Source: Elusimicrobiota bacterium (GTDB taxonomy: Bacteria; Elusimicrobiota; Elusimicrobia; 2-02-FULL-39-32). From it: a stretch of DNA of 64,000 bases. The notes beneath the pieces are model-generated. The model had not been told where the DNA came from. It worked only from the letters and a program-made list of their open reading frames with translations, and ran no database searches. A program made the translations under genes and the position numbers. Where the stretch lies: assembly GCA_016180425.1 (NCBI GenBank), contig JACPBF010000001.1, positions 579,447 to 643,446 of the forward strand, read 5' to 3'. Of this stretch, positions 43,001 to 55,000 are shown piece after piece (positions within the stretch are counted from its first letter, which is position 1; each line of letters starts with the position of its first letter).

Positions 43001-46000
43001 TTTTTAACCCTGTCTTAAGTCCAACCCATCCTGGATTAACTCAAGAAAGAATCAAAGCATTGCGCACAGCAATGATTTACGCTGGAATTATGAATCTCTT
43101 TGATCGTAATACCATGGAAAATTTAAAAGAGTTTGCTAATTCCCTTGGCGTGATTATGGATTCGGATCAAAATTATACCCCTGACCAAATTGAATCTTTA
43201 CTTAAACTCGTTGTTCAACAAACAAACAAAGGTAGTTTAGCGATTGATGAATTTAATGCCTTTATTGAAAAGATTAAAAAAGCTCCTGGCAGCACGATTC
43301 TCTATTTTCTGGACAATCATGGGGAAGCAACGTTTGATCAGCTAGTAATTGAACAGTTGCTGCTTGCAGGATACCGGGTCGCAGTTATTGCAAGGGCTGA
43401 AGTGGTCCAAGATGATATTACAGTGGACGAGGCAAGGGAACTTCTGCAAACAAATCCAGCATTGAGTTCCTTTTTGAAAGAGGATAAGTTAACAATTCTC
43501 ACAGATGGCAGTTATCTATTGGGCGCGGACTTAAGCCAATCTATCCATAATCCGGAGTTCTTGTCTATGTGGAAAAATTCCACTGCTTATATCGCAAAAG
43601 GGATTGGTAATTTTCAAACACTCTTTTCTCAAGATTTATCTATCCCTGGATTTCACATTTTAATGACTAAAAATGTAGTTGCAGTCATTGACAAACTAAA
43701 TGAAATTAAACAAACCTCGATTCCTCATAATACAAATCGTCTTGCATTCATTTCGCAAGAGAGAGGGCGCTCTTTCATTGCTCAAGAGTCAGATCAAAAA
43801 ATCGCTTCTTTAACTAGCGGTATGGAAGAAAGCCTTGCTGCCTTGTTTCAAATTGTAAAAGTGGATTTGGCAAACTCTAAAATTAAAGATCCAGCAGTTT
43901 TTTCAAGCACAGCAGAAGCTGCTGCTAAAGCTCGTATAGAAATGTTTTATCGTCTAAATAAAGAGACTCGGGAATTTCTCTTATCAGCTTTAGAAACTCC
44001 CGCTAATGTTCTTTTTTTTGGAGTGAAGTCGCAGCTCATTGCTAAAGTTATTAAAAGCATTGATTTGCTGCATCGAGATATAGAGCGCTTCTCTGCAATG
44101 ATTAAAGACTCGGTTCTGAATATTGCCGCAGATTTTGAAACATTAACTGATCTGGCGTGGAATAGAGATAAAAACGTGGCGCACGATTTCGATTCCCCCG
44201 CCTCTATCACAGATGCGCTGCGTTTAGATCAAAATCTCCTTGACAATAACCCTGTGTTATCCTTGCCGTTTGTGGGCCATGCAATGGCAATAAAAAATGT
44301 AGTCAATCCTGATAACCGTTTACAGGTTGGTCTCTATGGCGGCGCAGGAGCGGATCTCTCGTCCTTTTTATTGGCAACGAATATAACTCAAGCCTATTTT
44401 GTTGAAAACCATAAAGTAAATGCTCGTAAATTGCAGCATCTAATAGATAATCATTGGGAACTCCTCTCATTTCTTTTATCTGTAGATAAGTATGCGCGTC
44501 AAAAAAAGTTTTTTGGTTTTGGAACACAAGAAGATATTTATGAAAGTTCAATGGTTGTGGATGGAATAGAAATTGATCTTAATGCGCGGATCGCGCAGGA
44601 ATTGATTGCAATGAAAATTGATAAAAAAACTATTTTTATAAGCGAAGAAAATGGGAATACAAAAATCAGTTTTGAATGGAGATATCCGGGAACCCAAGAG
44701 ACAAAAATTTACAATATCACCTATATTCAGGAAGATATAACAACCATTGGACAAGCAAAATTTGAGAACCAAAATCCTTTCTTAGACCGCTTACTTAAAG
44801 AGGGAATTGACCTTTATTACCAGCGCGCGCCCTCAGTGATTCCAAAATTTTACGAAAGATTTATGGGGAGGATAGGATCGTCTTTAAAAACAGGCGGATT
44901 TGCTGTTACGGATGATTCTGTGAGGTTGGCTCTAAATGATCCCACCCAATACTTAGAGTCAGAAAGCTCTATGTTTGGCCCTCCGATTTATTCCTACATG
45001 ATGCGCTGGTGGGAGGCTCTAATCCCATTTAGCCCAAACACATGGCCCTACGGCTGGTATCTTTCTATCCGACAAAAGATAAGAGTAGCTAAAAGCTCTG
45101 ATGACACATTAGGAGCAGTGATGGTTTGGGTTTGGAAGCTGATCTTATTTTTAAGCCAACAGACGCATTCAAGACTCAATTTTGTCCCGCTTCTTAAAAA
45201 GGAAAAATATAGTCTTGCAATGTATCGTAAAACCACAGCCTGGTGGTTGGAAAATTTGATCTCTATTGCTGCTAGCGGATTCTCAACTGGGCTGCCGGTT
45301 TATCTTTTAACTGGAGAGCTCCACATGGCAGTGGCTGCTGCCTTTAATTTTGTCTGGCCCATTTTTACACTCCTACACTTCCCTAATTTCATCGGCTCTT
45401 ATGGTTCAAGAGATCCGCCGCTGCTCCATTTTGTAGCTGCAGGGTTTTTAAGTTTTGCAGGCATGGTCTTTGGATTTTCACCTCTTGATATACAAGGGAT
45501 AGTTGCCCACCTACTGATCAATTTTTCTCTTCCACTCATTAGAGATTTTTTATTAAAACTCCGATTCAAGAAAATTTTGGAAGAGCATTATGAGATTGGA
45601 AAAGTTAGAAAAATAGAAGTCATTGGAAAAGGCGCATATACAACCGCATACCAGGTTATTACAAATCACTCAAAGTTTATTCTCCGAGAAAATCAAGATA
45701 AGCAGCCAGCAATCCTCTTTGAAACTCAATTAAGAAATATTGCTGAACCAAATAGCCAAATTCCAAATTTTATTTTAACTAGAACAAAGAATAACTCTGT
45801 TCAGTTTAGAAAACAAACCTTAACTCTTACCTCTTTTCTTGATGGGACGCCTGTCTCCTGGAACGAAATTAATAATACTAGATTAAAAAACGCAGCATTA
45901 CGATTAGCTGAATTCCACAAAATGTTCAAAGGTACTATTGATTCATTCTCAATTGATCCGCACCGGTTTGATTCTATTCCTGTCATTGATCTTGCAAATC

Positions 46001-49000
46001 TTGATCAAACAGAACAGAGCGCAAAGAAAAAATTTGAGAGGCTTTATGGTTCTCTGCCGACGATTCTGCCAGTTGCAAGCTACTTCCGCAATCATTATAA
46101 ATTCTATATTGCTCAGATCAGGAAACTAAAAGAGAACACTGCTGGAAAAATTGAACATCTGCCTCAAACAGTTTTTCACGGAGATTTCGCTGCATGCAAT
46201 TTACTTTTCAAGGGAGATGCTGTAAATGCGGTAATAGATTTTGGCAACTCTAATATAGGCCCTCGAATTCTTGATTTTGCTAATCCCATTGTGCAGCAAG
46301 ATGGACTGTTGGATTGGCAGCGCTTAAAAGAATTTATCTCTGTCTATCAGTCAGTTGCAGATGAACCATTGACCAAAGAAGAATTGGAACTACTTCCTGA
46401 AATGTTCCGGCGCCAAATCTTGCAGCAGATATTGTCGCTATCTTCTGGAATTTGGAATGGAAAAATTCGTAACTGGATCAATATCAATCGAGTCCTGAAA
46501 AGAAACACTGAATCGCTCATAGAATTAGAGAGTTATGCTTGGGAGGAACTGTTAGCTCTGGCATCTGATATGATTCCTGACTATCAAATAATTAATAAAG
46601 CAGTGATCTCTAATGTGGAGAGAATGCCAATAGATATTAGGGAATCAAATCTTCCGGGAAGAAAAATTTTTATGGAAAGCAATATTTCATTATCACCTAT
46701 TTCTACAAAAGCAATTTTGGAACCAGACCATGCTCAGAATCTATCTCAAGATAACAAACCTTTTGGTTCCATCCTTGGAGCGAAGTGGGCGCACTTGGCA
46801 GGGATGCTCGAATGGGCGCTTGCCGTGCCAGTGCTGGCGTCAGCTGGCAAAATAATCATTAAAGGAATAGCATGGGTTTTGGTGAAATCGGGATTAGCGG
46901 ACGAGGAATTGCTAAAAGATGTGAGGGATGAATCCAAACTAAAACCAATGGATGGGTTTTCTAATCTACTAATCATAGTGGGTTCGGTTTCAATGATTTT
47001 CTGGTTCGCATCAGCGATGATCTCAGGCATTTGGTGGCACGCGTATGTTTCAATTGGTATCTGGATGTTCTTTAGCGGAATTGTTTTTTCCAGAGAACAT
47101 CCAGAAATCCAAGAAGATGGCAAGGTATTAACGTATTTTGATCGCCTTATTTTATTTGTAGTTGGCGCAGTCTTAGCAGGAGTTACCGTGACTCCTGCTA
47201 TTTTTGTTTTGATGGGTAGTCCAGTTACAAATTTAGAAGATGTAACGCGATTATTGCAGGCGGTTGGGCTTGGGTTAGTTCTAAATATTCTGATTCATAC
47301 GGCTTACAACGACATGATTCTTGCGGCGAGATGGTATGTGAACAGAGTGGAATCTGGGATTGTGGGTAGATCGCCTAGAGAGCTGGCTACAGTTATGGCT
47401 GCGGCGGCCCTTGGTGTTTCTTCCTCACACGGTATTGTTCCCACTCAAATAAACCAAGGATTACCAAGGCTAAAATCGAAAGAGTTATTCCAGCTGTCAT
47501 TCTATTCCTCTCTTAAGACAGCCTTTTCTTCCCATGGTAATGATCGAATAAGAAAAAGACTAGGGAAAGCAGTAGAACGATCGCTCCCGTTATTACAGCT
47601 ATCATTTCAATCATCACCTCCTTCTATTGGATACGCGAAAATACCTGCAATAACAAAACCTATAGTCACAACGCCCAAACTGGCTCTTAACGGAAATGAA
47701 CCTTTCAGAAACTCGCTCGTGAATACGCCTGCCAAAAATATTTTAGAGAAATCCATAAGAGTTTTCGCCAATATTTTACGTCTTCCATTCATGATTGATA
47801 CCTCAAATCAATCGTATCAGAAGTTGGTAAAGTTGTCAATTTTATATCGCCTTGCCCTTGGGATTTCAAAACTCCCACTCGCTTCAGCGCTTCGAGTTGA
47901 TAAAAATGAACGTCCGCGGGCTAAAATGTTGTCTGAACCAGATGCCCGCAATTTAGTTGCGAAGATCAGCAACCTAATCAAAGCCGATGTGCATCTTGTT
48001 TTTGCTCCTGTAAAAATCGGAGAAAGTATCTTTGAAGTTGAATCCTATCGGTCTGAAGATTATTCTGCGCGGGTTTTGCGTATTGGGCCGCTTATTTTTG
48101 CCGAAGCTCCCGGAAATATTTTTGGGAACGACTTTATGGATCAGCAAAGATTACAGGATGGAATTCAAGAACTAAAAAAGAGATTAGGAAAACTTTATAT
48201 AGAAAACGCTGGGAATATTTTGTTCGCAAGGCCTTCAGTTCATTTAAGATCCGTCCAAGGACGACAACTGCTGCAGTTAAGCCCGCACACTATTTTAGCC
48301 ATTGCTTCCATGTTGGCGCATGCTGAACATTTCCCTGGGGCAACAGTTCTCGATTTTGGTTCAGGAGATGGGCTGCTTGCTCAACTAGCTCTAAAGTTGG
48401 GAGCATCCAAGGTTCTGCTCGTTGATCAGGATGACAGACAGTTAGACAAGGCAAGAGGATTTTTGGAAGAGGATGGCTGGGTAAACTCAGAAAATTCTGT
48501 AGATGGCGATTATCTCATTTTACGGGGTAAATTAGATAACCCTGATTTTCTAAAAGTTTTAAAAGAAATTCCGTCCGTGCAAAATGCCTCCATTGGCATT
48601 GCTAATATCGGTCCTTGGCCAGATTATAGAAACGCTAATCAATCCGTAGCAGATTTCATTAAAGAACTTCCAAAACTGAATTTATTTATAAACGGAGGAT
48701 ATCAAGACAACCATACTGATTCGGATGCTTTAGAAAAAATTCAAAACGGACTGGAGGGTATTGATTTTGAAGTAAAATCTTATAAATATTTTTATGGTTC
48801 TGATCCAAACACAGACAAACCGCAAGAAGTCGAAACTCTGGAACAAGCCCTCTCTTTTCTGCAAGGAATAATAGATTCAATTCAAACCATTATTGCCATC
48901 CGCAGTCCAACTGTCAAACCATCTCTTCAAAATGATTCCATAACCTCACATGGTTCAAACGATCCTGAAAATAAGACACTTGCATCGGGAAATGATTTAC

Positions 49001-52000
49001 CTAACGAAAACGATCTATCTCAATATAAAGCTCTAGAGACATCCTTTACTCCTGAAATAAAAAAATTTTTGGTAGAAAATCCAGCCTTGCGACCGCAATT
49101 TTTAGTAATTCTACCAGAGGAACAAATGGGACCGTTAAAGATTGTAGATGAAGAAGTTATCAAAAAGATCGGCGGATTAGAAGTCCTATTTAACCACAGC
49201 GCATTCCTTGCAGGAAGCGCAAGCGTTGCAAATCAAATGGCAGAAAAAGGGTATAAAATCATTGTTGGCTTAAGTGATCGCTATTATAAAGTTCAGGATG
49301 GTTGGTCTCTAGTTCATGGCAGGCAAGTTTATTTTCCTCTACAGGATGGCACATGGTTAGGCATTAAAGGTGTTGGACAGTTATTATATCCTACCAAACC
49401 CCCTACTTACTTTGATGACGATTTGTCTCCTATGCCAGGACTCGCTTCTGAAGAAGAAGCCATCCAAGCTGAAATAGGATATTCAATGGTTCGGGAATCT
49501 GGCGCTAGATTTGCTCAAATGCTGGCATATCGTCCAATTTATGTTGTATCAGATGGCAATGGAAATCTTGTAAGTACCGCTGGTTTTAAAGATGAGGATG
49601 GAAATGAATTCCAGCCTGCTATCATTTTTAATCGAGTTTTAACTCCCTATAGACTTCCAAAGTTTGAACAACTCCTAGCTGTTGATCCTTTTCTCCATCG
49701 TCTTCGGACAACTCTTTCTAAGACTTTAACTCATTTGGGATTACTCCCTGAAGGCAAAATCCTTTCTGAAGAAGAGTGGATTCTCATGGTAATGAGGGAG
49801 CTTGGACGGGAAGAAGCAGTTAAACAAAATGAAGGATTAGAAAAATATACGATTAAATCTCAAGATTTCAGTTTTGCTGGCGAAGAAGCTGACAATGTAG
49901 AGTTTAAAATGGTTTTGGATGAAAAAATTGATGAAAAAATTTCTGTGGCAGGTCTTAAAGCAAAACTTGATGCATTAAATGATATTCTCTACTTGATAAA
50001 AATAGAAAAGAAAACTTTCTTCCTTAAAAAACCTCTCCGTGCTGTTCAAGCTCTGTTTCAATCCTATTTTCAACATTTAGAAGATTCGTATTTAAAGATG
50101 TGGGACGATGATCCAAATCTAGCAATGAATGTTGTTTGGATTTTGTTAACTGGATACCCTTCTAACTATTTCAAAGAACTCCATGAATTGGATGACGGTT
50201 CTACAGTTGAGCGGATCAAACAATTAATCCACAGCTGGGCAAAAAAAGAATATAAAAAACGATCCAGCAGACATGCCTCCATCCTTGGCGCGAAATGGGC
50301 GCATATTGCGGGAGAGTTGGAACAAGGATTTTTTCTGCCGGTGAAAATTCTATTTGCGATGCGGATCATGAAGAAGATAGGCAAAAATCTTGTTGTAGAT
50401 GACAAGGCTCATGTAAGTTTATTGGATGACATAGAGAACGTAGAGCCGATGGATAAACTTTCTTTCCGTGTAGGGCTTATGGGATCATTGGTGATCGTTG
50501 CATGGCTTACAGCTTCTATGCTCAATGGAGTATGGTGGACTCTCTGGCCTTTGACCGCGGGGTTATGGATGATATCCGCAGGAACTGTTTTCCAAAAAGC
50601 TCATCCTTTAGTTGATGCGGATGGAAAAGTTCTCACTGAGCGGGATAGATTCATGTTGGGTGTAGTGGGTTCAGTCTTAGCAGGGGTTTCGATCGTTCCT
50701 GCTATTTTATTTCCATTTCTATTTTCTTTAATTGTTTCCAGCGGCGCGGTAATTCTCCCTTGGGGGTTTGCTGTCATTGGAACTATCGGCGCCACAGTTT
50801 TAGGCGGTGTGGTGGGAACCAAGCTGAACATAAAACTGCACAATATTTATAATGAAAAAATACTATGGGAGCGTCATAAGAAAAAGAAATTAGAGCGGAT
50901 GGGGATAAAAGTCCCTGCTCGCACCAAATGGCTTGCAAGCATGCCCACTGCCTCGATGGTGAAGAACAAAACCCAGCCGCCACAAAAAGCCTACATGCTT
51001 ACCGAAGAACAAGCTCATGGTTTGGTTACGCTGGCGAGTAAATCTTTAGGAGCGGAATACACTGGCGATTTGCCCGCGATGGAAATTGGGGATACCTCAA
51101 TTGAAATGGAGGCTTATTTCTCAAAAGCGTTTTCTACTCGGCTGCTCAGGGTTGGCACTCTCATCTTTATTGAAATTCCTAATATGGGTCGTTCAAAAGA
51201 TCCCAAAAATAAAGAAATTATAAAACGAAAAATTCGCCGCATTAAAAAAGAGTTAGGTCCACTTTATGATAAATATAGAGGGAATATTTTGTTCACCCAA
51301 AAATCTTTAGAGGTGAATGTAAAAGGAGATCCCAATCATCTTAATTATTACACGATTCAAATGATTGCGCATATGATCGCGAATGCAGAGGATTTTTCAG
51401 ACGAAATCGTCTTAGATAAAGGGGCGGGCGATGGAATCCTTGCTAGAGTCGCGTTAAGGTTGGGCGCATCCAATGTATTGCTGATCGAAGATGATCAAAA
51501 AGACATTATCACGGCCCAAGCGTTTTTGGAAGAGGATGGCTATACAAGATCAAATAAACAAAATAGGTATGAAGGCAACTACGATTTTCTTTACACAAGT
51601 CTTTCAGATGCGGTCACAAAAAATTTCATACTCAACCATCCCATTTTCAAGAAAGCGGGAATTGCGTTAGCCAATATCGGCCCGTGGAAATTCTATGAGA
51701 ACGCAAACTCTTCCGCGGTAAAAATGGTTCATGATCTTCCCCGAATCCGTCTATTTATTAATGGTGGGTATTATGCTGGCAAGGATCATAAGCCAAAGAT
51801 TGATCATACTCGTAAATTACAACAGGTCAAGACGCGTCTCAAACTAGCAGGGTTCGATGTCCAAAAAAACATCTATGAAAATGCGTATGGGGCGCTGATC
51901 GCTAAGCGATTGCCAGTTGATCTTGAACTTGATCAATATCTGGCAGAAAATAGAGGGTTAGATGTCCGTTATGTTCCGCCAACCAAACAAATCTCTGTGG

Positions 52001-55000
52001 TGCCGGTGAGTGAGCTTAAAAAAAGGTTTGCAAAAGCAAAAGTGAATGGGGATTTCTTAATGGCATTTACGCAGGATGCGAGAGACAAAATCCAGCCGGT
52101 GTTTTCAGATTCGCCGAAGTTCGATAGTGTACGTACCAGCCGCAGCCCCAATGCTACACGAGACTCTCAGCGCTGGGGTCCTGACCGGGAAATGAAAATC
52201 GTTCCTTTAGCGTTCCAAAAACCTGAAGGGAAAGTTCTTCGGAAATCTACCGATTGGGATGGCTTGCCTTTAGATATTAAAGAAATTTTTGAAAAAGGAA
52301 TTTTGGTTACAGCGCCATCCAATCAAAAATCACGTTACTCCATTCTAATGCCAGTAATTCCCGAATTTTCCAACGGAAAAGATGGCGGGAGATCAGGAAT
52401 TCTTTTAAGAGACGGTCTCCCTATTGTACTTGAAGTGGAAGGCAGAGAATTTGTTTTGGAATTAAAGTATGCTGGCACACCTGAGGGCGGTTACGATTAC
52501 ACAAATTTTTCAGATGGCAGAATTCGAGGCGGCGGAAGCGCAAAATTTATGGCTCAAGAATTTGATTCATTGGAATTATTGCGCAAGAAAAGCAGTAAAT
52601 TTAATCAAGGAGACAACGTAAGAGCAGTAGCTGACATCAGCTTTCAAGGGAATTCCACCGAAGCCCAAGGAACTCTCTTGCGATTATCGCCGTCAACAGT
52701 GCGAGTAAGCTATCGCAACAACTCCGCGTTCCCATGGCAAAATGAAAACGATATTCAGCAGGCGGCTCTGAATATAGGCAAGCAGGTTGGCGAGCTTTTT
52801 GGTTTAGGACTCCTCCCTATTTCGCACGCAGAAAATGTTCTGGTTCTTCGGAACAGGCAAAAATATATTTTTACCGATTATGCAGACGTTCATCCCTTAC
52901 ATGTATTTCCTAGAATCAATCGAGAAGGTTTTAGAAGTGTTCAGGATGGAATTGATATTGCGCTTACGATTTTGATGGAGATCCCGGGTTCCCGTACGCC
53001 TGAATCCTACAGCGCTTTTCTTAAGGGACTATCTGCTAGTTTGCTTGCGGCAGGAAAAATATCTGGGGAACAGGCAGAAGAACTTTTGCGCAAGGATGAC
53101 CTTCAGCAAGTTCGAGATTTCTTATGGAATACTTTTCTTGAACGTGATTATAAGTTGGCAAAGAAAACTCAAACCCTGTCACCAACTCCGCCCCCAAGTC
53201 CAACTGCAGCGCCAGCGCCAACTAGAACTAGAACTAGAACTAAAACGCCTCCTCTCCCGGTTTCAGATCGGGAAAGAGAGGATCAACTTGACCGTGAGTT
53301 TGATCGGTACTTAACGGAGAATAATCTGTCCCGCCATGCCGCTCTCCATCAATTTTTTACTCCAGAACTTAAGAGAGCGTTGTTAGATGATCCAACATTG
53401 CGTCCTGTATTTTTAGTATCGCTATCAGAAGAAAAAAAACAGGTAGGACAACTAGAAATTGTGGATCAAAAAGTATTAGATCAGGTTGGCAGGGATGAAC
53501 ACCTTTCCAAATATCCACGGTTATTGGATGATGATTTAGACGATCTGCGCGAAAAAATTTTGAAACGAGCTGGCGAAGATTTACTAGATGAATATACTGG
53601 ATTTTTAGCTGGAACACCGGAAATAGCAAATCGCATGGCGTTAGCAGGTTACAAAATGATCATAGGAGTTACAGATCGGCCAACCAATAATAATATGGGC
53701 ATGGACTTCACTGTTGCTAATGGACGACAAGTTTATTTCCCTTTAAAGGATGGAACCTGGCTGGGAGTAAAAGGAATAGGACAATTGGTTGAAGAGGATC
53801 ATGTTCCCTATGACCCGATGCATCATCGAGGCGTTCAATTTGGACTTGTGGTTAAGATGGAAGCGGATCAAGCAGTAAAGGGATATTTAAAAATTAAAGA
53901 AAACAGCGGAAGGTTTGCGCAGTTATTAGGTTACAGGAGGCTTTATTCTGTGCCAAATGGTCATGGCGGTTTTTTAAGCACCTCAAAATTAAAAGACAGC
54001 GATGGTGAACTGATCCAACCTGTTTTGGTTTTTAACCGAGTTTTAACGCCGCATCGTTTAGGTAAACTTAATCAATTGCTGCAATCAGATCCAGAACTTC
54101 TAAATTTTAGAACCAGAGCTTCTAAAATTGAGGCAGCTGGTTTTACTCCCTCAAACAAAATTCTATCGAGCGCTGAATTCATGAATATGATTTTTTCTGA
54201 ACTAGGCCATTCTGAAGCGGTTAAACAGAATCATGGTTTATTTAAACATACAATACACATACAAGATTTCACATTATTTGGCGAAGAAGCGGACAATGAA
54301 GAATTTTTCAACAAAGAAGAATATTTATCCTATTTAGCTATTGACGGCTGGGGTGGCCGAGAGAGTTTTTCTCTTTTTACAGAACAGGGGATCGGAATTC
54401 AAGGAATAGAAAATAAGATGGTGGCTCTCTGTCGAATATTGACAAGATTAGAAACTGAGGATTTAAAAATTTTATTTCCTTCCCCTTCTCAAACTCTGGG
54501 AATACTATTCCAAAGTTATTTCAGTAATTTAGAAGAACCCTATTTAAAAGTTTGGGCAGAAAAACTCTCCGGATCAAAAAAAGATTCTGTTCATCCCGCA
54601 GGATGGATACTGGATTTTTCTAAACGAGGACTTGCTCTAATTGTCGCATTCAAAGAAATTGCGCCGCACGATGATTTGCTTTCAAACCCAAAACAGTTAA
54701 GAGATAAAATCATTTATAAAATAATCGGTTGGGCTCGAGCAGAAGTTAAAAGCAGACGAGAAACCAATAAAATCATAAACCGGCTGCTAAAGCGTTACGC
54801 CAAAGCATCGCTTCCTCCTCAGATGATCGCGGCAGATCCAGAGAATTACAAGGTTGGACCAAGCTGGTACAAAGATCATAGAAAATCAGAAAACGAGCAT
54901 TTCAAACGGTATATTAGAGCAGCTACTGCAAACTTAACTTATCCTGAACAAAGGTTGGCAGAAAGCAGACTTGAGCTTTTACTCAAACGCCCTGAGTTTG

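Larger units (their letters stand above)
38695..50930 (+). repeat. Giant protein: four related membrane modules M1-M4
   Basis: M1 38695-39108, M2 41530-42160, M3 46765-47388, M4 50275-50930. M2-M4 begin SILGAKWAH(L/I)AG and share LEPMD- or LKPMD-like turns, a helix with SM(V/L)(S/N)GVWW or ISGIWW, and (S/A)G(I/T)VF(S/Q)(R/K)(E/A)HP, then a helix with (A)GV(T/S)(V)(T/V)PA. M1 keeps the later half (FSGAHKG, GVLVTPAFLF). M1 and M3 end (A)(K/R)WYVN and are followed at once by antisense cassettes. M2 and M4 end KLHN(F/I)YN. Each has about four to six membrane helices. Confidence 0.7.
42178..54770 (+). repeat. Giant protein: three copies of module G
   Basis: G1 42178-42620 (truncated), G2 49009-50260, G3 53275-54770. 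Each opens LS(Q/R)(Y/H)(K)AL, then FTPE(I/L)K, NPAL(R/K)P(Q/V)FLV, then a hydrophobic region with GYKIIVG.(S/T)DR, GRQVYFPL.DGTWLG(I/V)KG(V/I)GQL, FNRVLTP(Y/H)RL and, in G2 and G3, ELG..EAVKQN.GL and DF...GEEADNEEF. The KG.GQL and HxL features loosely recall the SelO/YdiU pseudokinase fold; I do not assert it. Confidence 0.55.

Noticed and set aside
41436-50405. Minus-strand frames sharing CAHFAPRME (41436-41729, 46746-47123, 50166-50405)
   Set aside because: They are exact antisense shadows of the SILGAKWAH motif in membrane modules M2-M4. They are hydrophilic, have no coupled ribosome-binding sites, and their similarity follows from the sense repeats.
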